Counted from the stretch's first letter, positions 7,667-17,972 are shown. The stretch: 64,000 nt of DNA from Tolumonas sp008015085 (GCA_029265125.1 JAJUJX010000001.1:1-64000); one strand, 5' to 3'. The notes: a model not told the origin generated them from the letters alone. Program-made: numbers and translations.

Positions 7667-9523
7667 ATGAAATATTGCGTTAGTGTCATCATGCTGTTGA
7701 TGCTGAACGGGCATCTGGTTCAGGCTGAGGAAGTTCCATCACCCTTGCTAAAAGTGATCAAGTCGCAGGTGCATTATCAACTAAATACAGATGGATCTTA
7801 TCTTAAAACAGAAGAGCAGGTTATTCAGCCGCTCACCAAAGATGGTGTGGATATCGTCGCTAGTGACAGCCTTGGTTTTAGCAGCCAGCGTGAACAATAT
7901 ACCGATATTAATGCCTATACGCTTAAAGCGGATGGCAGAAAACTGCTGGTTGCACAGGATAAGATTTTTACACAGGAAGATCCGGCTGCTCAGGGGGCTC
8001 CGCAATTTTCAGATTATAAATACCGGGCATTTGCCTATCCAGATGTGGAAGTCGGTGATCAGGTGGTGCTGCATTCAAAACTCAAGGTAAAAGAAGGCTC
8101 TTTTAAGGGGTATTTTACCGAAACGGAATCAGTGAATCCGGCTGTAGTGGTGGAGCTGGCAGAGGTATCGCTGAGCCAGCCAGTCACTATGCCACCACTG
8201 AAGATTGAGATGCGGGGCTGGCAGGCTGCTGCGATCCGTGAGGAAAAGGGATACCGCCATTATCATTGGACTTATCAACAGCCCAAGGCGATACAGACGC
8301 ATGGGGATTATTACGTTTCCGCACTGGATTATGCGCCGCTGATCGTGATGAGCTCCTTTCCTGACTGGCAGCATCTGGCTGCTGCTTATCATCAGGGGGC
8401 AAAAGATAAAGCTTTTCCGACCGCCCGGATCAGAAAACTGGCTGATAAAATAGTTGCCGGGAAAACGGAACCAGCTGAACAGGCCCGAGCCTTATATGAC
8501 TGGGTAAGAGTGAATATCCGTTATGTTGGTATCTGGCTGGGTAATGGTGGTGTTGTTCCTCATCCGGCAGAAGAAATTCTGCAAAACCGCTATGGCGATT
8601 GTAAGGACAAAGCGACGTTATTGCAGGCACTGCTTGCTGCAAAAGGTATTTACAGTCAGCAGGTGCTGATCAATCTGGGGGATAGTTTTTATCGTTCGAA
8701 GGTTGCGAACACGGTCAGTTTTAACCATGCCATTCTGTATGTCCCTGCGTTGAATGCTTATCTGGATGCGACTGCTGAACTTATTCCGTTTGGTTCGCTG
8801 CCGTTCGAAGATTCTGGGAAACCGGTATTGCATGAGGATGGTTCTCTGGCGTTTACTCCTGTAACGACGGCAAAGCAGGATGAATTACGGATACGCAGTG
8901 ATTTGCAGCTGAGCCCGGATGGAAAATGGCAAGGGAAGACAGCGATTAATGCTTCGGGAGCTTTCAATCTGGAGTTACGCAGCATGGTGCTGGGTATTGA
9001 TCCACAAAAAGAGGATCAATTTGTAAAACAGCATCTGCGGTTTGGGTTGCAGCGAGGGAGTGGGTTATTACATAAAAGCGATCCCTATGAAACGAATGAC
9101 ACCTACCACATCAGTGCCGACTATAAGCTGAGTAACCGCTTATCGCTGAACCATCCTGGCGCATTTCCGGTTCCGGCCGGGTTCATGGCACCTGTGAATC
9201 TGGTGGACTACCTGTATCTGACCGAAGCACCGCTGCGTAAGTTGGATCGGATCTGTTATCCATCACGTATTGTAGAAGAAACGACGATTCGCGTGCCCGA
9301 AAATATTGCTATTGAATTTTTGCCGGCGGATCAGCAGATGGTACGGGGGCGTTTTTATTATCAGGCGAAATATGAGCGGCAGGGAAACCAGCTAAAAGTG
9401 ACCAGAATTGCGGAAGACAGTGGGAAAGTCAGCGTGTGTTCTCCTGAAGAGGTTGCGCAGCTTCATGATATTGCGCAGACGCTGAATGAAGATCTTAATG
9501 CGCAGTTTGTCTATAAGCCATAA
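7667..9523 (+). CDS. Secreted DUF3857 and transglutaminase-like domain protein
   Basis: The 618-residue protein begins with a signal peptide (about residues 1-20, ending VQA before EEV). A DUF3857 region (about 40-230) precedes a transglutaminase-like core with a plausible Cys-His-Asp triad: Cys312 in RYGDCKDKA, His354 in SFNHAIL and Asp367 in YLDATAE. The rest resembles the C-terminal beta-rich part of the family. Members are periplasmic or surface proteins; their substrate is generally unknown, and a cysteine protease or transamidase role is only inferred. It is a single-gene unit ending at a bidirectional terminator shared with sstT. Confidence 0.8.
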   Translation: MKYCVSVIMLLMLNGHLVQAEEVPSPLLKVIKSQVHYQLNTDGSYLKTEEQVIQPLTKDGVDIVASDSLGFSSQREQYTDINAYTLKADGRKLLVAQDKIFTQEDPAAQGAPQFSDYKYRAFAYPDVEVGDQVVLHSKLKVKEGSFKGYFTETESVNPAVVVELAEVSLSQPVTMPPLKIEMRGWQAAAIREEKGYRHYHWTYQQPKAIQTHGDYYVSALDYAPLIVMSSFPDWQHLAAAYHQGAKDKAFPTARIRKLADKIVAGKTEPAEQARALYDWVRVNIRYVGIWLGNGGVVPHPAEEILQNRYGDCKDKATLLQALLAAKGIYSQQVLINLGDSFYRSKVANTVSFNHAILYVPALNAYLDATAELIPFGSLPFEDSGKPVLHEDGSLAFTPVTTAKQDELRIRSDLQLSPDGKWQGKTAINASGAFNLELRSMVLGIDPQKEDQFVKQHLRFGLQRGSGLLHKSDPYETNDTYHISADYKLSNRLSLNHPGAFPVPAGFMAPVNLVDYLYLTEAPLRKLDRICYPSRIVEETTIRVPENIAIEFLPADQQMVRGRFYYQAKYERQGNQLKVTRIAEDSGKVSVCSPEEVAQLHDIAQTLNEDLNAQFVYKP

Positions 9524-9534
9524 AGCAAATATAG

Positions 9535-9566
9535 AAAAGGCTCTCAAATTACTGAGAGCCTTTTTT
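9535..9566. terminator. Bidirectional terminator between the DUF3857 gene and sstT
   Basis: A 12-bp perfect stem (AAAAGGCTCTCA with TGAGAGCCTTTT) has a 6-nt loop. The A-run on one side and T-run on the other allow it to work for both convergent genes. Confidence 0.85.
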
Positions 9567-9610
9567 GTTGCTAAATATCTCCCGGCTTTGCCCGAGGATA
9601 CTTACTGGCA

Positions 9611-10867
9611 TTAAGCCAGATCAGCTTCTTCCTGCAGATTACCTTCATGCAGTGAGCCATCTTCCGCCATACATGCTGCTGCAGTGAACAACACATCGGT
9701 AGAGCTGTTTAGTGCTGTTTCAGCAGAATCCTGCAGTACACCGATAATGAAACCGACGGCGACTACCTGCATGGCGACATCGTTACTGATACCGAACAGG
9801 CTGCACGCTAACGGGATCAATAGCAGTGAACCACCCGCTACGCCCGATGCACCACAGGCACTGATCGTTGCAACAACACTCAGTAATACTGCGGTAGCGA
9901 TATCGACCTGAATGCCCAGTGTTTGTACGGCAGCCATACTGAGTACAGTAATGGTGATTGCGGCACCGGCCATGTTGATGGTTGCACCCAGAGGGATGGA
10001 TACCGCATAGGTTTCTTCCGGTAAACGCAGTTTCTCACACAGCGCCATATTTACCGGGATATTGGCGGCGGAGCTGCGGGTGAAGAAAGCGGTGACCCCA
10101 CTTTCTTTCAGGCACATCAGTACCAGCGGGTAAGGATTGCGTTTTATTTTCCAGAACACGATTAACGGGTTAACGACAAACGCAACGAACAACATGCAAC
10201 CAATCAGTACGATCAGCAGGTGAGCGTAACTCAGCAGGGCGCTGAAGCCAGTTTCGGCAAAGGTAGATGCTACCAGCCCCATGATACCCAGTGGCGCACA
10301 GCGGATGACGCCTTTCACAATCGAGGAGACAGCATGAGAGAGGTCACCAACCAGTGTTTTGGTGGTTTCGCTGGCATGGCGCAGTGTTAAACCAAGTGCG
10401 ATGGCCCAGGCCAGAATACCAATGTAGTTACCTTCCAACAGAGCTTTGACCGGATTGGATACCACGCTGAACAGTAAGGTATTCAGCACTTCGGTAATAC
10501 CACCAGGCGGAACAATATCGGCGCTCTGAGTGCTCAGATGCAGGGTTGACGGGAACGCAAAGCTGGCGACGACTGCGACAACGGCTGCACAGAACGTACC
10601 GAACAGGTACAGCACCAATAATGGGCGGATACTGGTTTTCTGACCTTGTTTATGACCAGCAATTGATGCGGTGACCAGCAGCAATACCAGTACTGGTGCA
10701 ACAGCTTTCAGAGCACCAACGAACAATGTACCCATTAAACCAGCTGTTTTCGCGGCAGATGGCATGAATGTAGCCAGTAAAATACCGCCGACCATACCAA
10801 TCAGGATCTGGCTGACCAGACTGGTGTTGTTGATTAGTCGAACGAAGAACGAAGGGTTTTTGCTCAT
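9611..10867 (-). CDS. sstT: Serine/threonine:sodium symporter SstT
   Basis: This 418-residue member of the dicarboxylate/amino acid:cation symporter (DAACS) family imports serine and threonine with sodium. Multiple hydrophobic helices are present, with the Ser-rich re-entrant loop (FFTRSSAANIPVNMALCEKL) and the conserved IPLGATINMAGAAITI segment. The sequence closely follows the SstT pattern from FVRLINNTSLVSQILIGMVGG onward. The ATG is preceded by an AGGGAC element. It is likely a single-gene unit, ending at the bidirectional terminator with the DUF3857 gene. Confidence 0.93.
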   Translation of the reverse strand: MSKNPSFFVRLINNTSLVSQILIGMVGGILLATFMPSAAKTAGLMGTLFVGALKAVAPVLVLLLVTASIAGHKQGQKTSIRPLLVLYLFGTFCAAVVAVVASFAFPSTLHLSTQSADIVPPGGITEVLNTLLFSVVSNPVKALLEGNYIGILAWAIALGLTLRHASETTKTLVGDLSHAVSSIVKGVIRCAPLGIMGLVASTFAETGFSALLSYAHLLIVLIGCMLFVAFVVNPLIVFWKIKRNPYPLVLMCLKESGVTAFFTRSSAANIPVNMALCEKLRLPEETYAVSIPLGATINMAGAAITITVLSMAAVQTLGIQVDIATAVLLSVVATISACGASGVAGGSLLLIPLACSLFGISNDVAMQVVAVGFIIGVLQDSAETALNSSTDVLFTAAACMAEDGSLHEGNLQEEADLA

Positions 10868-10966
10868 ATTAAGTCCCTGACACGTGGCGTGTGTTTATCA
10901 TTAACTCCTGTAACCCGCGATAGCAGAATGATTGATAACCAGAACAAACTGAGTAGCAACGATTGT

Positions 10967-10995
10967 CCCGGATCTGTTAAAAATCCGGGTTTTTC
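10967..10995 (+). terminator. Terminator-like hairpin on the plus strand, upstream of sstT
   Basis: CCCGGAT and ATCCGGG form a 7-bp stem with a 9-nt loop followed by TTTTTT on the plus strand. No plus-strand gene precedes it, so it is an orphan signal in the leader region of sstT. Read on the minus strand it has no U-run. Confidence 0.5.
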
Positions 10996-11112
10996 TGCAC
11001 AAATCAGCGGGAGGCGGAGAAATATCCCATTCATTATATCGTTTTGCTACAAAAAAGCGCAAAAAACAGCGGATATGTTCAAAAAATATTCGTCATGGCA
11101 GTGTAATGCGCT

Positions 11113-11382
11113 TTATTTGAGATAAGAGCGCAGGACTTTCACCAACTCTTCAGTTGCCTGTGGCTCATCTTGTTCCAGTAGTGGCTGCATGTGTTCACGG
11201 ATATGCCCTTCTATAACGGTTGCCATTAGCCCATTGATGGCACCCCTGATTGCCGTGATTTGCTGCAGAATCGGGTAACAGCCTGTTTCTTCATCCAGCG
11301 CCCGTTCCAGAGCTTCCAGTTGACCTCTCAGGCGGCGCACCCGGTTCAGCAATGGTTTCTTATGTTTCAGCGTGTGGCTCAT
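11113..11382 (-). CDS. dmeR: RcnR/DmeR-type metal-sensing repressor (CsoR family)
   Basis: The 89-residue protein belongs to the CsoR/RcnR/FrmR family of four-helix DNA-binding repressors. All residues used by RcnR to bind Ni or Co are present at matching positions: His3, Cys35, His60 and His64. This favours a nickel/cobalt sensor over the formaldehyde sensor FrmR or copper sensor CsoR. It is divergent from a His-rich cation diffusion facilitator, the arrangement of dmeR-dmeF. The start ATG lies 16 nt from an exact RcnR-type operator, so autoregulation is expected. The gene symbol rests on context and could equally be rcnR-like. Confidence 0.85.
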   Translation of the reverse strand: MSHTLKHKKPLLNRVRRLRGQLEALERALDEETGCYPILQQITAIRGAINGLMATVIEGHIREHMQPLLEQDEPQATEELVKVLRSYLK

Positions 11383-11391
11383 GAAAGATCC

Positions 11392-11419
11392 TTGTTTATA
11401 CTGGGGGGGAGTATATACT
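11392..11419. promoter_or_regulatory. RcnR/DmeR operator within the dmeF promoter
   Basis: TACT-G6-N-AGTA, the known RcnR recognition pattern, is matched exactly at 11399-11413 (TACT, seven G, AGTA). For dmeF it fills the 16-bp spacer between a possible -35 (TTGTTT, 11392-11397) and a -10 (TATACT, 11414-11419). A minus-strand -10 (TATAAA, 11400-11395) for dmeR overlaps the same site. Bound repressor would block both promoters and release them on metal binding. Confidence 0.8.
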
Positions 11420-11481
11420 TAATAATAACTCTCAATTTCATTTTTGCTTTAGCCCGCTCAATTTCAGGCAGTGAGGATTGT

Positions 11482-12507
<1,026 letters not shown>

Positions 12508-12601
12508 CGTTACCTGATGCTGCTTGTCTCTTTACTCTGGCAGAGTAATCATTTGTGCATTTTTACGATGGTTATCATTCTGCCTGAGTTGGGATATTAA
12601 A

Positions 12602-15163
12602 ATGGCGCGTCTGCGTGGTTGGTTGAGTGTGCTGGTTAGTCTGCTGTTACTGGGGCTGGCTCTGGGTGTTTTATATAATCTGGATCATGAATATCGCTGG
12701 CATGATGTTGTGACTCATGTTCAGGAAGTGCCTGCCTCTGTCATCATCAAAGCGCTGCTGTTCACTTTCGTGAATTATATCTTGCTGACCGGCTATGACT
12801 GGATGGCTATCCGACAGGTGGGAGCGAAAGTTCCTTATCCTAAAATCGCACTGACTTCTTTTATTGGCTACACCTTTTCCAATACGCTGGGTTTTTCTCT
12901 GTTAACTGGCGCCTCTGTTCGTTACCGGTTTTATACCGCAGCCGGATTAACACCGGGACAAGTGGCGAAAGTCATTGTCTTTTGCTCCGTCACGTTCTTT
13001 CTGGGGTTGTTTCTGGTGGGGGGCGCAGGCCTGCTGTTAGGGGTTAAAACTTTGCCGGCAGCATTGCCAATCCCCGTCTGGATTTCTGGTTCATTACAGA
13101 CAATAGGTGCTGTGTGTGCGGCGATTGCTGTCGGTTATTTCCTGCTGGCCTGGCTATATCGTAAACCGTTAGTCTGGCGGGAATATCGCTGGAGCCTGCC
13201 AACAGCCAGACAGGCAGCCTGTCAGTTAGTGGTCGCGAGTTGCGACTGGTTACTGGCCGGGGCGATTTTCTATTCCCTGTTACCGGAGGATTCCGGTGTC
13301 TCTTACTGGTCGGTGCTGGCTGTTTTTGTTGCAGCCAACCTGATCGGGGTGCTGGCGCATGTGCCTGGTGGTCTGGGCATTTTTGAATCGATTGTGACGC
13401 TGGTGCTGAGCCCGTTCATGATGCCTGGCCATATTCTTGGCGCGCTGATCCTGTTCCGTATCACCTATTATCTGGTTCCATTCCTGATCAGTCTGACCAT
13501 CTTTGTGGGAATTGAGTTATTACGTCACAAAGAGAAACTGAAACAATGGGTTACTCCCTTTCAGGGGATCAGTGTCATTCTTCCCCCCTTGCTCAGTATG
13601 GCGGTTTTTGCTGTTGGTGCGGTGTTGCTGTTTTCCGGCGCGACTCCGGCGGTTGCCACGCGTCTGGGCTGGCTGGAAGAGGTATTGCCTCTGCCGATTC
13701 TGGAGGTGTCACATCTGGCCGGGAGCTTGGTTGGATTTGCGCTGTTGTTGCTGGCGCATCGTTTACAACGGCGTTATGACTCTGCGTATATCTTAACGTC
13801 GATGCTGCTGGCGGCGAGTATGGTGTTCTCTTTGCTGAAAGGGCTGGATTGGGAAGAGGCCAGCTTATCAGCCATTATCCTGGCTTGCCTGTTACCTTGC
13901 CGTCATTTGTTTTATCGTAAAAGTGCGTTGCAGAATGAGTCGTTCTCACTCAGCTGGACGCTGGCCATTATGGCGGTACTGCTGGGCACATTCTGGCTGA
14001 TATTCTTCTCATATAAACACGTCGAATACCGTAATGAATTATGGTGGGAATTTACGCTGTTCCATAATGCGCCACGCTCCATGCGTGCTGGTGTACTGGT
14101 GGCGATAGTCGCTTGTGCTTATGGCCTGCATCATCTGTTGCGGCCATCCCGCATGCGACCGGATTTACCGACGCCGGACGATATGACACAAGCCTTCAGT
14201 CTGGTGCAGAAATACGGGCGAACCCAGGGCTATCTGGCACTGCTGGGGGATAAATACCTGCTGTTTCATCCAAGCCGGGAAGCATTCCTGATGTATGGCA
14301 TTGAAGGGCGCAGCTGGATCGTACTCGGCGATCCGATCGGCCCAGAATCACACTATGATGAATTATTGTGGCAGTTCCGTGAACTGTGTGACAGCTATGA
14401 TGCCTGGCCGGTCTTTTATGAAGTGGGCAGTGACCATCTGCCCCATTATCTGGATTTAGGTTTATCTCCGCTAAAATTAGGCGAAGAGGCCATTATCGAT
14501 CTGGCCAGCTTTACTCTCGAAGGCAGTGCACGGAAAAACCTGCGGCAAACTTATGCCAAAACACAGCGGGATGGTCTGCGTTTTCAGTGGGTTGATGCCG
14601 GACAGATCAGGGAATATCTGCCTCAGCTACAGGCTATATCGGATGCCTGGATGGGCGAGAAGCAGGTTCGCGAAAAAGGCTTTTCTGTCGGCCGGTTTGA
14701 TGAGGCGTATCTTTGTCGTTGCCCACTGGCACTGGCTATCTGTGACGATAAGCCTGTTGGATTTGCCAATGTCTGGACAACCGATAGCAAAACAGAATTG
14801 TCGATTGATCTGATGCGCTATGATCCGGAGCGTTCACCGGGTGGGGTGATGGATTTCCTCTTTATTGAATTGCTGCAATGGGGGAAGGCACAGGGCTATG
14901 AAACCTTTAATCTGGGTATGGCGCCTATGTCGGGTCTGCGGCGTCATCCTTTAGCGCCGTTCTGGAATAAATTAGGGCAACTTTTGTTTGCTAAGGGCAA
15001 TCGTTTCTATAACTTTCAGGGGCTGCGTCGCTTCAAAGAGAAATATCAGCCCCAATGGCGGCCTTGTTATCTGGTGAGCCAAGGGGGGCTACGGCTGCCT
15101 GCCATTTTGGCAAATACAGCCTCACTGATAAGTCGTGGCATGTTGGGTACTATCCGGAAATAG
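12602..15163 (+). CDS. mprF: Phosphatidylglycerol lysyltransferase MprF (bifunctional synthase/flippase)
   Basis: The 853-residue protein attaches an amino acid, usually lysine from Lys-tRNA, to phosphatidylglycerol and flips the product to the outer leaflet of the inner membrane. The N-terminal part (about 1-530) holds many hydrophobic helices, including the flippase motif region GFSLLTGASVRYRFY and HVPGGLGIFESI. The soluble C-terminal synthase (about 540-853) contains YLALLGDKYLLFHP, SYDAWPVFYEVG, KNLRQTYAKTQRDGLRF and FNLGMAPMSGL. ATG at 12602 was chosen over an open upstream extension because it begins the usual membrane N-terminus. Lys specificity is inferred. A VirJ/AcvB-like gene follows 8 nt downstream. 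Confidence 0.92.
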   Translation: MARLRGWLSVLVSLLLLGLALGVLYNLDHEYRWHDVVTHVQEVPASVIIKALLFTFVNYILLTGYDWMAIRQVGAKVPYPKIALTSFIGYTFSNTLGFSLLTGASVRYRFYTAAGLTPGQVAKVIVFCSVTFFLGLFLVGGAGLLLGVKTLPAALPIPVWISGSLQTIGAVCAAIAVGYFLLAWLYRKPLVWREYRWSLPTARQAACQLVVASCDWLLAGAIFYSLLPEDSGVSYWSVLAVFVAANLIGVLAHVPGGLGIFESIVTLVLSPFMMPGHILGALILFRITYYLVPFLISLTIFVGIELLRHKEKLKQWVTPFQGISVILPPLLSMAVFAVGAVLLFSGATPAVATRLGWLEEVLPLPILEVSHLAGSLVGFALLLLAHRLQRRYDSAYILTSMLLAASMVFSLLKGLDWEEASLSAIILACLLPCRHLFYRKSALQNESFSLSWTLAIMAVLLGTFWLIFFSYKHVEYRNELWWEFTLFHNAPRSMRAGVLVAIVACAYGLHHLLRPSRMRPDLPTPDDMTQAFSLVQKYGRTQGYLALLGDKYLLFHPSREAFLMYGIEGRSWIVLGDPIGPESHYDELLWQFRELCDSYDAWPVFYEVGSDHLPHYLDLGLSPLKLGEEAIIDLASFTLEGSARKNLRQTYAKTQRDGLRFQWVDAGQIREYLPQLQAISDAWMGEKQVREKGFSVGRFDEAYLCRCPLALAICDDKPVGFANVWTTDSKTELSIDLMRYDPERSPGGVMDFLFIELLQWGKAQGYETFNLGMAPMSGLRRHPLAPFWNKLGQLLFAKGNRFYNFQGLRRFKEKYQPQWRPCYLVSQGGLRLPAILANTASLISRGMLGTIRK

Positions 15164-15171
15164 AGATTTCC

Positions 15172-15909
15172 ATGACAAAAATTGGATCAACAATCATAGC
15201 GATACTATCGGCCTGTTTGTTTATGTCGTCAGTATATGCTGCACCGGCCACTCCGGTAGATGATTTACAGCTGGATCTGGTGCCTGTGACGCATACTGCT
15301 CCGGCGGATAAAGACAAGCCGATGGTAGTGTTCTTTACCGGCGATGGTGGTTGGGCGGAACTGGATAAAAAAGAATCAATCCGTTTGATGAAGTTCGGAA
15401 TGCCTGTTGTTGGCTGGAGTACGCTGACTTATTACTGGCATTTCAAATCACCGGAACAGACAGCCAAAGATTTAGAGCGCATCCTGGCTTATTACAGCAA
15501 GGCCTGGCAGCGCTCAAGGGTGATCCTGGTCGGCTATTCTTTTGGTGCGGAAGTCATTCCATTTGCTATCAATCGGTTAGCACCTGAATACCGCAAAATG
15601 ATTGTCGGCGGTGTGATGTTGGTGCCATCCACCAGTTCTGATTTTGAGATCCATGTTTCTGACTGGGTCAGTTCTGGCAACCTAGGCAAATATCCGACGC
15701 TGCCCGAGCTGCAGAAGATCCGTGATATTCCGCTGCTTTGTCTTTACAGTGAGCTTGAGGATGATGATCTCTGTCCGTTACTCAAAGATCAGAGCAATAT
15801 AAAACTGGTCCAGCTTTCCGGCGGACACAATTTTGGTAAGCAGTATTCACTGGTGTTTAAGCACATCATGCAGGCGATGGCTCCGGTGATTGCACCATCC
15901 CAGAATTAA
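15172..15909 (+). CDS. AcvB/VirJ-family periplasmic serine hydrolase
   Basis: The 245-residue product has a signal peptide (about 1-23, ending VYA) and an alpha/beta-hydrolase-like VirJ domain. Visible motifs are FFTGDGGWAELDK, the nucleophile elbow VGYSFGAEV (Gly-x-Ser-x-Gly) and a late His in SGGHNFG. AcvB of Agrobacterium hydrolyses lysyl-phosphatidylglycerol and is encoded beside the mprF homologue lpiA. Here the gene is 8 nt behind mprF, so the same synthesis/turnover pairing is likely. This copy corresponds to the short single VirJ domain form. ATG at 15172 has an AGAGA tract upstream. Confidence 0.85.
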   Translation: MTKIGSTIIAILSACLFMSSVYAAPATPVDDLQLDLVPVTHTAPADKDKPMVVFFTGDGGWAELDKKESIRLMKFGMPVVGWSTLTYYWHFKSPEQTAKDLERILAYYSKAWQRSRVILVGYSFGAEVIPFAINRLAPEYRKMIVGGVMLVPSTSSDFEIHVSDWVSSGNLGKYPTLPELQKIRDIPLLCLYSELEDDDLCPLLKDQSNIKLVQLSGGHNFGKQYSLVFKHIMQAMAPVIAPSQN

Positions 15910-15955
15910 ACAAAGTATATCTTCTGTTGTTATAGCGGATCTTTACTGAAGAATG

Positions 15956-15982
15956 CAGCGCCTGTTACGGCGCTGTTTTTTT
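15956..15982 (+). terminator. Terminator of the mprF operon, overlapping the end of the M48 gene
   Basis: CAGCGCC and GGCGCTG form a 7-bp stem with a 6-nt loop followed by seven T. It lies inside the last codons of the convergent M48 peptidase gene, whose stop begins at 15965. Confidence 0.85.
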
Positions 15983-17956
15983 ATGGCTTTCCCAGATCTG
16001 AGGCGGAGGTAGTGGACAATCCAGACAGTAAGAAAGCATCTGGAATATGCCGGCTTCCTGTTCGCAGATCTGTCCATCCTGTTCTATCGCATTAATGAGT
16101 GCTTGCATAAACCGAAAACGGATAGCCGGACTGCTTAACTGGAGTTGATCCAGTGCGGTTCCTAATGCCTCCTGTGATGGTTGTTCTGCTTGCAGCTTCA
16201 GTGGGCATGGCATGGCCAGGGGCGCTGTGTAAACAGCAAATGCTTCTTCAGCCTGCTGATTAGAACTATTGAGCTGAGCCAGATAACTGAACCAGATTTC
16301 CAGTGCAGCCGTCACCTCGGTGATTTCCCGGTACTGAATTGCCGGGCGTTTGGTCTGGCTGAAATGGGGGTGTAGCTGGTGTGTCAGCATCCGGTAAAGC
16401 AGCCATTCATGAAAGGATGTTTTCTGATCAGCCTGGATCAATGCCTGTAATTGGTCATGAAACTGCTGATACTGATCCATTGTCAGTTCTTTCAGTGCCG
16501 GGATCGCCAGTTCCACCAGTGCCAGTTGTAAACCAGAGGGAATGGCATACTGGGTTAATGCTAAAACGGCTGACTCTTCCTGCCCCAGTAAGTGCCGTTG
16601 TTTCAGTCGGGTGGTTAGATCTGAAGCCAGTACCAGACGATAGATCAGCAGACGAGCGTCAAACGCGGTACGGGCGGCGGTGACTAGCGGTGCGGGGAGT
16701 TTCGGCAACCAGTCACTGACGGCTGTCGGGTCATATAAAACAGGTTCTGCTCCGGTAGTCAGCGGTAATTCATCGGGAGTTGGTTTGGGTTGTTTCGGCA
16801 TTTCCCACTGGTTGCTGGCCAGTGCACTCTGTGCCAGCAGCATGGCTGCCAGATCCTGATTACCGTTGGCTTTTTGCTGTACGGCGGCAACAAAACTATT
16901 TGGCAGAGAAGGTGCAGGTTCTTCATCCATCACGGGAAGCAGATTTGCGTAATATTGTCCGTCCCACTCTGGATCGAGACGGCGGATACGCTCTTGCAGC
17001 GGGGGATGACTCGCCAGCCAGCCACGGAAGTTCTGCGTGAGACCCTGACTGAAAAAAAGATGACTGAATGTCTCAGCCTGCGGATGAAACACCAGCGAAG
17101 CGTAGCGGTGTCCTCCGACTTTTTTCAGCGCATCTGCCAGAGGTGCTGAATAGCGGGTGAACTGAACAGCGGAAGCATCCGCCAGAAATTCACGCTGACG
17201 ATTCAGTGCTGACTTCATTAATCGCCCCCAGACCGTTCCGGCGGCGCCGAGCAACATCAGCGTCAGCCCGAATAATGGCAATGCCGAATTGCCTTTGCCT
17301 TGCGATGAGGAACCAATGTGATGACGCCGTCCTGTTCCTTGAGATAACCAACGACCCAGTTCACCAAGAAACATCAGACTGCCGATAAGGGCAGCCAGTT
17401 GCTGATTTAACCGGATATCACCATGCTGTATATGACTGAACTCATGGGCAATAACAGCTTGTAACTCGTCACGGGAAAGGTAACTAATCGCACCCTGGGT
17501 GGCGACGATCACCGCATCATTGATCGACATCCCGGCCGCAAAGGCGTTGATACCGGGTTCATCATCCATCACATAAACGCTGGGAACCGGAGTTCCGGAG
17601 GCCAGTGCCATTTCTTCCACTACGTTGCGCAGACGCCGATCCCCCGGATCCTGTGTGTTGACATGCACATAACGCCCGCCAAGCGCCTCAGCGACCACCC
17701 GGCCGCCTTTGCACAGGCTGCTGTATTTCAGGGCGGTAATCAGAATCAGAACGGCCAGAATGCCGATGTTTCCGAGGATATACCAGTGCCAGAACTGGCT
17801 GTCGGTATTGATATAGACGACCTGACTGGTCATTTTCCACAGCAGTAAGCCAGCGAAAGTCAGGGCTGCGGATAAACTGACCAGCCCGGCAAAAAACAGA
17901 AACAACAGGCGGCCACTCAGCTTTTTCGCCTGATCCTGATAACGGTAAAAATCCAT
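15965..17956 (-). CDS. M48-family membrane metalloprotease (HtpX-like, long form)
   Basis: The 663-residue protein has two N-terminal membrane helices (about 15-40 and 57-78), a Zn-binding HEFSH at residues 171-175, a hydrophobic pair near 185-250 and the third-ligand motif REFLADASA. It is therefore an inner-membrane M48 zinc metalloprotease. The C-terminal half (from about 330) is an extra helical region not present in HtpX itself, which is about 290 residues. It is encoded directly after a LemA gene (16-nt gap), a pairing common in proteobacteria and linked to envelope quality control. The final codons lie in a terminator hairpin for the opposite strand. Confidence 0.88.
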   Translation of the reverse strand: MDFYRYQDQAKKLSGRLLFLFFAGLVSLSAALTFAGLLLWKMTSQVVYINTDSQFWHWYILGNIGILAVLILITALKYSSLCKGGRVVAEALGGRYVHVNTQDPGDRRLRNVVEEMALASGTPVPSVYVMDDEPGINAFAAGMSINDAVIVATQGAISYLSRDELQAVIAHEFSHIQHGDIRLNQQLAALIGSLMFLGELGRWLSQGTGRRHHIGSSSQGKGNSALPLFGLTLMLLGAAGTVWGRLMKSALNRQREFLADASAVQFTRYSAPLADALKKVGGHRYASLVFHPQAETFSHLFFSQGLTQNFRGWLASHPPLQERIRRLDPEWDGQYYANLLPVMDEEPAPSLPNSFVAAVQQKANGNQDLAAMLLAQSALASNQWEMPKQPKPTPDELPLTTGAEPVLYDPTAVSDWLPKLPAPLVTAARTAFDARLLIYRLVLASDLTTRLKQRHLLGQEESAVLALTQYAIPSGLQLALVELAIPALKELTMDQYQQFHDQLQALIQADQKTSFHEWLLYRMLTHQLHPHFSQTKRPAIQYREITEVTAALEIWFSYLAQLNSSNQQAEEAFAVYTAPLAMPCPLKLQAEQPSQEALGTALDQLQLSSPAIRFRFMQALINAIEQDGQICEQEAGIFQMLSYCLDCPLPPPQIWESHKKTAP

Positions 17957-17972
17957 AACGAATTAAATGCCC

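Noticed and set aside
10889..11125. Possible small plus-strand gene upstream of dmeR
   Set aside because: The product shows no family resemblance, no clear ribosome site, and it runs through the orphan terminator hairpin into the dmeR coding end.
11260..11481. Extended N-terminus of dmeF overlapping dmeR
   Set aside because: The extension crosses the promoter, operator and dmeR gene. ATG at 11482 has a ribosome site and fits the family start.
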